Below, one piece after another: positions 42,001-52,018 of a DNA stretch of 64,000 bases (within the stretch, counting starts at the first letter, position 1; each line of letters opens with the position of its first letter). Both the position numbers and the translations under genes were made by a program. The notes under the pieces were generated by a model. That model saw only the letters and a program-made list of their open reading frames with translations. It had not been told where the DNA came from and searched no databases. Origin of the DNA: Merluccius polli (Eukaryota > Chordata > Actinopteri > Gadiformes > Merlucciidae); contig JAOPHQ010006588.1 of the NCBI GenBank assembly GCA_030340625.1, forward strand, positions 1-64,000. Direction: 5' to 3'.

Positions 42001-44576
42001 GTGGGGAGGCTGAGACCAGCTCTAAGGAAGTGTAAGTGTCTGTTTAGTTGGATCACAACTCACTCACTATTGGGATGGACACTTCATTGAAGTCCAAGTT
42101 CAAGTATTTGATTGAAGTCCTGATCCTGGGAAGACACATGGGTGCATGAACCTCTTCAGAGAGACAATGGGTGGACATGACTCTTAAGGCCGCAGTATAC
42201 TCGCCGTTCCCAAGCTGTCGCGCGACAATGTGACGTCACGGGAGCGCCGTAACTATTTATACTCGGCTGGTGGCCGCGACAGTAGTTGCAGTCTTCTCCT
42301 GAACAGAGGTGGCGCCACTGAGGAAAGGCGACCGACTTTGGTATTCCTACGCAGTAGAAGAAGAGATATACTAATACTGGCACCCCTGTGTCTTCATAGA
42401 CATTCAGTGAAGGTTTAGTTCACCGGGATGTCTCTCACTATACAGGCTGTATATATGGCTATATATGCATATATATATTAGTGTTGGGCATAGATTAATT
42501 TCTTTAATCTAGATTAATCTAACTGTAATCTTGGAATTAATCTCGATTAAAAGGGCTCATTTGAATTCTGTCGAAGGCGTGTGCTACCTAAATAATGTGC
42601 GTGTGCTACCTAAATAATGACTAAAAATAAGTCTGCGCGATTGTTGACCGGAGGGGGAGAGGTGCGCGATTGTTGACGGGGGGGGGGGGGGACACCGCGA
42701 AATGACACCGCGAATACGGACGTTTATCATCTTTTTTTAAATATATATTTCTTAAGAGGCCCCTGATTGGCCGAGGCCCCGGGCTGAAGCCCAGGTAAGC
42801 CCGTGCATTAAGGCTCCACTGCCCAGACCTACGACCGACGGGGGGGGGGGGGGGGGGGGCAGCCCGTTCTCATCCCAACTCGTAATATACCGACGATTTG
42901 TCATCACGCCCCTAGACGTCTGATACTGACGCAAAAGGTACCCTCCCGCGTCTGTGTGAAACGATGTGCGTCATCTGTGTGATGACAAATCGTCCGTATA
43001 TTACGAGTTGGGATGAGAACGTGTTGGGGGGGGGGGGGCGCCGGGCAGAGGACGCAGCCGTTCCGCAGCGCAGCCGTTCCGCAGCGCTTACCTTCCTTGG
43101 TGGAGATCCGGTATAGACTCAGCTCCCAACCCAACTTTGACAATAGATTAACAGCGATAATTTTTTTATCGCGCGATAAGAGTCTCACGTTATCGCAGCG
43201 CGTTAACGCCGATAAAGGCCCACCACTAATATATATACATATATACTATATATGTCTATTACTTTACATTGCTATTATTCTACATCACTGCCCCACCTGC
43301 TCAGCCATCAACAGTCCAGTGTATGGCAGCAGTTCTCATATGAAGAGTGTTTGTAAGCATCCATCTTAATAACTTAGTGATTATCTTATATACTTTTATT
43401 TTATAACTTAATGCCGCTTTGAGATAGTTTTTCAGCCACGTAATTCCACTCGTCTTTGACCACAACAACAGTAGACAGCACTTACGTAAAACCGGTTTAT
43501 TAGTGAAAACTACAGGCCTACACCACACAATAAAACAGAACATATAAAGAAAGAAGCCTTAGCAATAAGGCGCATTACAATGTGCCTTCGAACTCGTCCG
43601 TGTTTGTTTCCGCTTTGTCGCACGCCGCTGAAAAAAAAAGAGAGGTGCGCGACACGGCGCGAACGGGCCAAAATCCTGTCGCGCCGGCGAGATCTACGTC
43701 ATTTTGACGTCACAATGTTGCGCGACAGCTTGGGAACGGCGAGTATACTGCGGCCTTTAGAGAGACACTTTCCCATCGTGGGCAGTAACAACAAGGGAGA
43801 CAAAAGGTGAGGGGAGTGACCTGGCCATGGCCAGGTTCATTAGCATTACACTAAGGGGGGAAGTGGACATGTCTGCAAGGACGCAACACAACTAAGGGAT
43901 CTGCACAAGAAAGAAGTGAGGAGATGCATGGCCTCCACACTTCCTGGCTACAGTGGAGATGCCAATGCTACTAACTGAACACCTTTTAATTGGAGAGGAA
44001 GGGAGCTATTTCTAGGAGCACATACTTTATACAAAGGCTTATTTAATGAACTATACATCATAGCAGCTTATATATGTGATGTGGTGTATAGTTCATCTAT
44101 TCCACCACATCCATCCACACAGCAGTAGGTGACGTCGTCCGCTCATGAAGACCTCATGTATCTTCTAATAATATTGTGAGCATCCCAGTGAATGGTCCGT
44201 GTATAAACGGTGTAGTGGTCTTAAAGTGTTTTCTGAGCCAGTAGAGGGCGAGCTCCAACGCAGCGCATCAAGTCACTCACAGTTTGGTGGTTTCCACCTA
44301 GAGGCGGAGATGATGGAGATGAGGAGATGTGTGTTAGGACTGAATTGAAAACCTGCTCTCCACTCAGATGAACCAAACAGACCTTTTCCATCCTGAAGTG
44401 GACAGGAAATCAAAGGGCCCTTTACTGTGAGTGCTTCTAGATATCAGATACAGGACACCGCATGGAGACGGTTGAATATCTCAATCCTGCTGCCGTTGGT
44501 TCTTCCCCAGCGCTGCAGCTGACCTGCACTCACTCTCACCTCCACTAGGGGGCATTACAATAACTCAATCCAATAG

Positions 44577-44617
<41 letters not shown>

Positions 44618-47543
44618 ATTATACGACTTAATCGTATCATAATAATCATGATACAATATTAATAATAGTTATTAATGTGTATTCTATTATAAAAATGATT
44701 GTTATTGTTATAATTATCATCAACCTTATTATAAGGCCTATTTACTATTATAAATAATATTTTTGAAATAATTAACATATTGTTTGTTATTATATGAGTA
44801 TTATTACTATTATTATTATTGCTATTATTAGCACTATTATTATTATTATTATAAGACTTAATCGTATCAAAATAATCACGATACAATATTAATAATAGTT
44901 ATTAATGTGCATTCTATTATAAAAATGATTGTTATTGTTATTATTATCATCAACCTTATTATAAGGCCTATTTACTAATATAAATTATATTTTTGAAATA
45001 ATTAACATATTGTTTGTTATTATATGAGTATTATTACTATTATTATTATTATTATTTGTAGTAGTAGTAGTATATTTGACAAGAACATAATTATGCTATA
45101 ACTAACATAATTAATCATAGTAATTATATGTATTTTATATTCAGAACATGATAAAATAATATTATTGTTGCTATTATTATTGTTACGATTTAATGCGTAT
45201 TATTATATTAGACATAACAACATAATTATAATAATGTGATTAATGATACATGAATTTCATATTAGATTTGAACTAGAATACTATTATTTCTATTAGGGGT
45301 GATGCGGTTTTTGATAATAATAATAATAATTATAATAATGATAACGAGAAAACCTTCAATTCCTGAAGAAATTGTACTTGCACTGCCATTACATGCTTTT
45401 GTGTGCATATATACATATGTGTACTCATGTGTACGTATGTATGTGTACATGTACATGTATGTATAGTATGTATGAACCAGTTCTATGGTATGAACACTTC
45501 ATTTCCAGCCTGTATGTGTACGTATGTCTGTGTACATGTACATGTATGTATAGTATGTATGAACCAGTTCTATGGTATGAACACTTCATTTCCAGCCTGT
45601 ATGTGTACGTATGTATGTGTACATGTATATGTATGTATAGTATGTATGAACCAGCTCTATGGTATTAACACTTCATTTCCAGCCTGTATGTGTACGTATG
45701 TATGTGTACATGTACATGTATGTATAGTATGTATGAACCAGTTCTATGGTACGGTCGGTGTATAAACAGTCCAAGCGGTTGGATGTGAAGCCACCGGACC
45801 GCTGTACCGGATGAGACCACTAGGTGTCCACTTGAGTCTTAAAGGGACACTAAGTAGTTTTTTAAGTAATTTATTACCTCAAATCAACGTCTTCATTCAT
45901 AAATAAGTCCATTGGTGTACAATTATCTCTGTCAACAATCTCACTTATCCTCCTGAGCGAAGAATCACTTATCTGAATTTACATAGGACGGCTCTATGGA
46001 GGCTGCCATGTCCTTCCGGTCTATGGACTCCCGAGAGGGACAAAAAGCACTCCGTGGTACAGGTGAGGCTGAACGCGTTTTCACTCAGAGCCAGCTGACT
46101 GTGGAACAGAGGAGGAGCTCAGCGAGACGCGCTTGTCACTTAAAAAACGATATAAACATGAGAACATAATTCACTATCTTGAGGAGTAATGACTCATACA
46201 TGCTCACACTAATGATTCAATGCAGTTTGAAGTTTGTTTGAAATAACGTACCCAGTGCTCGAAGCGGACCGGTACACACCGGCACGCACCGGCACGCACC
46301 GGTACGTCTACATTTTACCCTTTAGCGTACCGACACTTTTTCTTGCGTACCGGCACAGGTAGGTCCGGGGTGGGTTAATATCCCCCCCCCCCCCCACGTC
46401 GCTTATACGTGAATAAGGGAGTATCGTACCGGCACTTATTTTTTTCCACTTGGAGCGCTGAACGTATCTCATCATCCGAAACAGAACTTGATGAAGTGGA
46501 GTCTGAAGACATGTTGTTATCATGCTGTCATAGCTTCTTGAATCTTGACTCATACCGCTTGCCGTAGTTCGAAAACGCGAGGCGCTAGAGAGCATACATC
46601 CGTTTGAATGCAAAATACAATTGACCACTAGATGGGGGAAAACACTACTTAGTGTCCCTTTAAGTCCTGGACCCTGTGGTCCACTAGAGAAGGAGGAGAG
46701 AGGATAGTGATCAACTATCAACCACTCAGTGACACATGGGGTTTTTATTTCCTATCCCCATCCACTAAACATCACATCATGTTCATCACCTGTCCTCCTG
46801 CTGATTACTAACACAATACAAGTTGGATCTGGGAGACTTTTGGACCGGTCTCTTCAGGACAAATGCCGGTTCAGTCGGTTTGCATCACATCAAACCGGTT
46901 TAGGCCGGTGCACCGGACCGGACCGGAAAACCGGGAATGGACCTTCAGCCCCTAATCATGTCTTGTTCTCCCCTCAGATGCCTGTGGACTCACACTGGAC
47001 CCAAACACAGCCAGCAGACGTCTCTCTCTGTCTGAGGACCACAGGAAGGTGATGAGGACTGAAGAGGATCAGTCTCATCCTGACCACCCAGAGAGATTTG
47101 ACTCCCAGTACCAGGTGTTGTGTAGAGAGGGTCTGACTGGCCGCTGTTACTGGGAGGTGGAGAGGAGAGGAGATGTTGGTATAGGAGTGACATACAGAGG
47201 AATCACAAGGAGAGGAGGGGGTGATGACAGCAGGCTTGGAGAGAACAACAAGTCCTGGTGTCTTTATTGTGATGATGGTGGTCGTTACACTGTCTGGTAC
47301 AACGGTAGTATAACATCCATCCCTCTCCCCCCCTCTGTCCCCACCAGAGTAGGAGTGTATGTGGACCGGCCTGCTGGCTCTCTGTCCTTCTACAGAGTGT
47401 CCCCAGGTGTAGGAGGGTCCTCACACACACTGACACACATCCACACCTTCTGCACCACATTCACCCAGGAGGACCTCCTCCCTGGGTTTAGGTTCAGGTC
47501 TGGTTCTGGTCCTGGTTCCTCAGTGTCTCTGTGTGGGGTGTAG
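36595..47543 (+). CDS. Fish-type NLR (FISNA-NACHT-B30.2, NLRC3-like family) lacking leucine-rich repeats
   Basis: The putative cytosolic innate immune receptor has coding exons 36,595-36,691 (ATG 36,609), 36,804-36,920, 38,168-38,284, 39,104-39,173, 39,359-39,593, 39,889-41,668, 41,985-42,031 and 46,978-47,543. All phases match, giving 1,004 codons without a stop. Order: an N-terminal repeat exon pair (DSPGPSCVSMKSD), acidic linker, FISNA (from HFAVKCQPKLKSHL), NACHT with Walker A GVAGIGKT (40,179-40,202), a Walker B that reads LDGLDKCR instead of the usual DGLDECR, winged-helix region (FCFVHLSFQEFLAALHVFL), linker VEHGGVGRLRPALRK, and a PRY-SPRY domain ending at TAG. No 174-nt LRR exon lies between 41,668 and 46,978. 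NACHT would bind nucleotide and oligomerise; B30.2 would bind ligand. Introns are full of transposons. It may be expressed, but receptor function without LRRs is uncertain. Confidence 0.88.
36804..36920 (+). other. NLR N-terminal repeat exon, copy 1
   Basis: 117 nt in phase 2-2, encoding SPEQQERADSPGPSCVSMKS plus DWSMYKP...QSIEKR. Nearly identical exon copies at 37,449 (decayed) and 38,168 show tandem exon duplication. Because every copy is 39 codons, any number can be included without breaking frame. Confidence 0.85.
37449..37512 (+). pseudogene. Decayed NLR N-terminal repeat exon
   Basis: After TTTCTGTAG the sequence reads RRVQRADSVPGRVSMKSGWS and then departs from the repeat at NPYIGN. 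The usual GAGAAGAG|GTAAGG donor is missing, so it is unlikely to be spliced. Confidence 0.7.
38168..38284 (+). other. NLR N-terminal repeat exon, copy 2
   Basis: 117 nt, same phase as copy 1, encoding RVQQERADSPGPSCVSMKSD and a QSVEKR end, with intact acceptor (TTTCTAG) and donor (GTAAGG). The downstream intron repeats the sequence after copy 1, including the CA microsatellite. Confidence 0.85.
38650..38717. repeat. (ATT)n microsatellite
   Basis: About 22 ATT units in an NLR intron. A (GT)n tract follows at 39,051-39,093, just upstream of the exon 39,104 acceptor. Confidence 0.9.
41706..41935. repeat. G-homopolymer minisatellite in the NLR intron where LRR exons are expected
   Basis: After CAGGGGCGGACTGGGAAC the sequence has four near-repeats of GTGCTGCGCGATTGTTGAC followed by G runs of 10-20, then A15. 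It fills most of the 316-bp intron between the NACHT exon and the linker exon. The same core recurs at 18,465, 22,859-22,926, 23,526-23,612 and 42,634-42,692. Confidence 0.85.
42479..43228. mobile_element. hAT-like element TAGTGTTGGGC, nested
   Basis: Ends TAGTGTTGGGC and GCCCACCACTA lie within (AT)n, with a possible 8-bp duplication ATATATAT / ATATATAC. The termini carry repeated TTAATCTAGATTAATC and GATAA/CGTTAACGC words. It contains G-homopolymer motif copies (42,634-42,692; 42,840-42,859) and the 157-bp MITE 42,865-43,021. Confidence 0.65.
42865..43021. mobile_element. 157-bp miniature of the 31,024-32,262 family
   Basis: CGTTCTCATCCCAACTCG at the left and its reverse complement at the right, with the arms almost touching (GTGTGAAACGATGTGCGTCA in the centre). 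Confidence 0.8.
43800..44560. other. NLR intron, single-copy-looking DNA
   Basis: I searched it for LRR-type exons (LxLxxN repeats with AG/GT borders) and found none. It has no other recognisable feature. Confidence 0.5.
44575..45060. repeat. AT-rich tandem duplication (about 245-bp unit, two copies)
   Basis: The block starting ACTTAATCGTATCA and running through AATGATTGTTATTGTTAT, CATCAACCTTATTATAAGGC occurs at about 44,625-44,820 and again at 44,866-45,055, separated by ATT microsatellite. Confidence 0.8.
45440..45760. repeat. 87-bp minisatellite, 3.7 copies
   Basis: The unit GTATGTATAGTATGTATGAA plus CCAGTTCTATGGT, CACTTCATTTCCAGCCTG and alternating GTAC/GTAT words is repeated nearly exactly. 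Confidence 0.85.
45839..46663. mobile_element. piggyBac-like MITE with TTAA target duplication
   Basis: The element 45,843-46,659 begins AGGGACACTAAGTAGT and ends ACTACTTAGTGTCCCT, flanked by TTAA on both sides (45,839-45,842 and 46,660-46,663). TTAA is the signature of piggyBac transposition. It has no transposase, and it contains the nested hAT-like MITE at 46,253-46,460. Confidence 0.8.
46253..46460. mobile_element. hAT-like MITE, family CAGTGCTTGAAGTGG, copy B
   Basis: Starts CAGTGCTCGAAGCGG and ends CCACTTGGAGCGCTG. It is flanked by AACGTACC (46,245-46,252) and AACGTATC (46,461-46,468), one mismatch. The interior shares CTTTTTCTTGCGTACCGGCA and TAGGTCCGGGGTGGGTTA with copy A and also has a C homopolymer. 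Confidence 0.8.
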
Positions 47544-47639
47544 TTTATGATCATCAGCATCTCACCGCCAAACATCGCGAGCAAAAATTATGTCGCGCGC
47601 AACTAACACATCCATTAATTAAAATATAATATATAATCA

Positions 47640-47646
47640 GGTTATG

Positions 47647-47680
<34 letters not shown>
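47640..47680. repeat. (TA)n / (TG)n microsatellite after the NLR gene
   Basis: TATA repeat running into GTGTGTGT about 100 bp after the stop codon, in the presumed 3'UTR or just beyond it. Confidence 0.85.
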
Positions 47681-47682
<2 letters not shown>

Positions 47683-47849
47683 ATATACAGTATACTACAG
47701 TACTACATCACCATGGTAACAACAGGCTCAGTGTCAATATGTCCCCTTTATTCATGTCATAAATATTACCTGATTGTATGTTTGGAAGAAAAGACAAAGG
47801 TACAAGACGTGTACATTATTTTGTTGACCGAGTGAGGAACTACTCATCC

Positions 47850-48740
47850 CGAATCAAACATAATATGGTCACGACTACCATAACGAACGATTGGCTTGGT
47901 TAAAGATTCAAGATTCAAGATGTTTATTGTCATATACACAGTTGAAACATAGTTTGCACCGGGCAATGAAATTCTTAGTTTGCACATTCCCTTCACACAA
48001 AATATACTTAAAATAAAGTAGATAAATAAACTAAACTATAAAAAAAGAAACATCTGCACAAAGAGCAGAATTTAGTAAAACAAAACAAAACAAAAAAAAG
48101 TTATATATAGTAATATAAGGTGCTGTTTAGCATGTGCAATGTTTGCATACAGCAGAAGGCACTGAAAGACATTGAAATATAAGAATATATACATTGGATA
48201 TTGAATATTATTATTAGATATGTACATAGTGCAAATATTAATACTTAATACTCTTTTTATAAGGATTCTACGAAAAGTGGACGAGATAAATGCATGGGAA
48301 ATTTACTTCCGGCACCGGAGCTGTTAAAAAGGGGGCGGGGTCACTGTTACGCTCTATTGGATTCTTCTGCGGTGTTCGTTTTTAGCCTTTTTCGGGTATC
48401 CATTGTAAATGCCTAATGGAGCGTAACAGTGACCCCGCCCCCTTTTTAACCGCTTCGGTGCCGGAAGTAAATGTCCCATGCATTTATCTCGTCCACTTTT
48501 GGTAGAATCCTTATAAAAAGAGAATTAACCAATAAGCCAATCGTTCGTTATGGTAGTCGTGACGACCATATTATGTTTGATTCGGGCATAAAAGGAATTT
48601 GGAAAACGGAAGAAAAGGCAAAGGTACAATAAGACTGTATATTATTTTGTTGACCGAGTGAGGAACTACTCATCCCGAATCAATATGGTCGTCACGACTA
48701 CCATAACGAACGATCGGCTTACGATTGGTTGGGGGGGGTC
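47850..48740. mobile_element. Fold-back element with inner and outer inverted repeats
   Basis: Inner arms at about 48,248-48,355 and 48,415-48,520 (TTATAAGGATTCTACGAAAA, GTAACAGTGACCCCGCCCCC) are inverted around an 80-bp spacer. Outer arms with ATCCCGAATCAAACATAATA and CTACCATAACGAACGATTGG occur at 47,846-47,895 and inverted at 48,535-48,590, and the outer arm recurs in direct orientation at 48,640-48,730. Between the outer left arm and the inner arm lies a dispersed repeat (47,900-48,200) with TTTATTGTCATATACACAG and CAATGAAATTCTTAG. Confidence 0.65.
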
Positions 48741-49255
48741 ACGTTTCAGGAACATACCACTCATTCTCACGCGTGCTCCCCTCTTTCAACACTTTCTCTC
48801 TCCCCCTCTAACCCCCCCCCCCCCCATATGAACAGCACTAATGTGGATGTGGTGATGTGGTAATGAGTGTTTCCTAGAGAGTGTCCATAGGGACATATCA
48901 GTATGATCACACTGTAGAATGAATAGAATGTCCTTCCAGGTGCTGTAGGTGTGTGCTACCATCAGCTCATAGTGAGCGCTTGTCCATGAGGAGATCTGCA
49001 CCTGCCTCTGTGGGACACCATTTAGATGTGAGGCTCATTCCTGACCAATCAGGGCATCTCTTCCCTGATTGGTTTGGGGAATCCATCTTTCCTGTCAGTC
49101 ACATTATCACCTCAATGGCCGAAACATGGAGGGAGGGAATAAAGAGGGAGGGGCATTTCTTTTGGCCTGTTGACTTATAACATCTCCTGCTGCTCTCCAC
49201 TCTCTCTCTTTACAACTCTCAAACCCCACAGCACCTGAAATGTGTCAGTGCTGCG

Positions 49256-49257
<2 letters not shown>
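48741..49257. other. Gene-free stretch
   Basis: Contains a C15 run at about 48,811 and no supported gene. Confidence 0.45.

Positions 49258-49326
<69 letters not shown>
49258..49326. repeat. (AT)34 microsatellite
   Basis: Uninterrupted AT repeat that ends exactly at the CAGAGGTGTAGCC hAT-like terminus at 49,327. Confidence 0.95.
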
Positions 49327-49331
<5 letters not shown>

Positions 49332-49671
49332 GTGTAGCCATGGTTTCAACATTGGGGGGGACAAATGCCTGGGGGCGGGGTCTGGCCCCCCCCCCCAGGC
49401 AAAGATTTTGAACATGCATTAATCTGGTGCACTCTGAGAGCAAAATCTCAATACCTAGCACCTCATTTTGAAGACCTTTTTAGGGATGGATGTTTAAAAC
49501 ACTTTAATACTGGATGTGACCAAGCAGTCTGGGAGTGTGGAAGACTTGAAATTAGGAAAAGGTTGACACACATATACTTCAGAGCTCTGTTTTCCTTTAC
49601 TTTTTAAATTAAATATAACATTTTGTGCTCCTCAATATTTCAACCAATCCAGTCAGTTCTTTTTTTTCCAC
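49327..49671. mobile_element. Third copy of the insert-type hAT terminus (left end)
   Basis: CAGAGGTGTAGCCATGG, TTTCAACATTGGGGGGG and ACAAAT closely match the left end of the 28-kb insert and, in inverse, its right end at 55,604. Removal of the two nested hATs would leave a unit of about 2.7 kb from here to 55,604. Its left flank is (AT)n, so it does not share GTTTACTG. The interior here has no recognised domain. Confidence 0.6.
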
Positions 49672-50429
49672 ATTATATTTAGTGTTGCACCGATACCGAT
49701 ACTAGTATCGGGAGGGGCCCCGATACCGCGCTAAAATGCTGGCATCGGTATCGGCGAGTACGAACAAATAATGCGCCGATGCCATTTACATAATATGAAA
49801 CTTGGAACGCAGCGCTTTGCGTCTTTCTCTCCCTTCACTCACTGCTGCGTGTGATCACACGTGTTCAGTGCATGCCGTGCCAAGCAGCTATCCTATTGGC
49901 CCACTCCGGCCGCCCGGCCGCGCATGTTGACCGACCGACAAGCGACGACGACAAAGTACCAAAAAAAAGAAAGAAAAAAAAGCACCGGAGACGCGGAGGG
50001 CGCGCGGTTCGGCCGCGCGGCGCACAGAAAAGTTGCTCCGCCTGCGGACGCGCCGGTGCGGGGAAACTCAGTGAGCGGGTCCGCCTGCCGGTGCGACGCA
50101 CCCGGTCACCACCCATGCCCCCCCCCCGCTCCCCGGGGTGCCATGCGGACACAAACAAGGAGAAGAGGGGAAAAAGCAGGAGAGAGAGGGAGACGCGTCT
50201 TGCTCACAGGCGGGAGATCGCTCAAATGGACAGACAGTGACCGCATCACAGACGACGAGTTAAGCTGTAATCGGCTTCTCCCCGATCCCCCCCCCCCCCC
50301 CCCCCCCCCCCCCGCTAATTATCTCTAGTTATACTATATTATCTAATTATACTAGTAATTAAGCCATGATAGCAATGATTTTACATCCAAGTGAGTATGC
50401 AGTTCTTTAGTATTAGAAGAAAAAAAGCT

Positions 50430-50497
<68 letters not shown>

Positions 50498-50608
50498 TTT
50501 TCCGGCGTGGTATCGGTATGGTATCGGTATCGGCCGATACTGCACAGCCGGGTATCGGTATCGGTATCGGGGGCCAAAAAATGGTATCGGTGCAACACTA
50601 ATTATATT
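49672..50608. mobile_element. Non-autonomous hAT element, TSD ATTATATT
   Basis: The element 49,680-50,600 (921 bp) starts TAGTGTTGCACCGATACC and ends with its inverse, flanked by a perfect 8-bp ATTATATT. Subterminal GGTATCGGTATC repeats are dense at both ends. The core is GC-rich, with C32 (about 50,287-50,313), (AT)n and T21 tracts. No transposase is present. Confidence 0.9.
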
Positions 50609-52018
50609 CATTGATGTTTTGTCTTTTTTACAAAACACACACAAACAAACACCTGCACCATCACAACAAGGACACAAAATCCAGCCAGTTCTTACTTCCA
50701 TTACATTTTTTATTGCATAACCATCACATTTGCCAATGTTGAGTAAAACCCACCCAGGTGCATCAATCTCATGGACCTAAATAGAAGTCACCCCAAAACT
50801 TTTGTTACCCCTCAGAAAACATAGATTTTCTGATATTTTCAACCACTTGTTTAACAAGTACATACCGGTAGATGAGTTTCATGAGAGAGCACACTGAGCT
50901 AATCTCATGGTGAAACCATTAGCCGTATTGAATGATGCACTGTTAAAGAATTAGACATGTCAAGGACATAACCGAAATGTTTTCTGATTAGTTATAGATT
51001 AATCTATGAATACATACATTATACAATGTTTTGTAACTTTGAATCAGACTTGACTTAATAATTATAAACATTGAATAAATAACAATTACTATAATGCTTA
51101 ATCTACAGGTTATTTAGGCTCCATGCAAACTTTTATATATATTTATTTCATTTGAAGGTAATGAATCATCTTTTTTCACCAGAAGTCACTATGGAACCAT
51201 TTAAGCCGACTATGTTCCATTAAAGCCCACCTCATGTTTTTCAATAGGAAATCCATGTTGTCAGACCAATTCTCACTGTAATGAAATGCCAGGCTGTTCA
51301 TTTTAAGACTTGATTACATGGGGTTATATACATCAAGATTATACACTGTCCAAAGTATTACATTTATCTTAGTATAATAGATTAAGCTAATTTGTTTGCA
51401 GGAAGATAATTACTACAAAAAGAAGAAATCACAGCACCAGTCCTAAGATAGTAGAGGAATAGGCTTAATGGGTACCTTTACCCTAACAAAAGAAGGTGAT
51501 TAGGGATGAAGCATGGGCTGGAGGTGAGTGGGGGAGCTTCAGGCTTGAGAGTGAAGCAGGCAGGCTGGAAGTGGAGATCCACAGAGCACTACAGGCAGAA
51601 AGAAACAAGGATTGAGAAATACAACTGGTGAGAAAAACTAGTTTAGTTTATTTAATTTATGAAAGGACAGTGTGCAATTACATTAATCATTTAACAAATG
51701 AGAAGATGGTTGCACCAGATTTAGCAGAGCAGCTAATTTCCATCTGCAGTCCTCGTACATAAAAACAGACAGTAAAAACAGACGATTAATTACAATAAAA
51801 AGAGACAGAAAGTGCACTATAGAACATGTTATGATCAATACAATAATATACATTACGAATGTTCATAAAAGTGCATAGTGCTGTACAAATACAGCGGTAC
51901 AATACAATCAAACAATCAAAGTGCATGTAGTGCTGTGCGCAGCCACACGTTTGCCCCTTCTGAACTTGAACACGCAGTTAATTTCCTTTCCTAGCTCCTT
52001 TTGTTTATGTTGGTAGCT
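50609..52018. other. Gene-free stretch between two hAT insertions
   Basis: AT-rich DNA without supported exons. It may be interior of the element that starts at 49,327. Confidence 0.45.

Larger units (their letters stand above)
42184..43759. mobile_element. Harbinger-like element with about 50-bp TIRs, TSD TTA, in the NLR intron
   Basis: The element 42,187-43,756 begins AGGCCGCAGTATACTCGCCG and continues TTCCCAAGCTGTCGCGCGAC; the right end is its inverse. TTA flanks both ends (42,184-42,186 and 43,757-43,759). It carries a nested hAT-like element (42,479-43,228) and no nuclease ORF. Confidence 0.85.

Noticed and set aside
43800..46900. Possible LRR exons of the NLR gene
   Set aside because: No LxLxxN-type coding segment with AG/GT borders could be read in the plus strand; the stretch is repeats and AT-rich DNA.
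49861..50328. ORFs of 129-155 codons at 49.9-50.3 kb
   Set aside because: They lie in the GC-rich core of a non-autonomous hAT and run into a poly-C tract; no recognisable protein.
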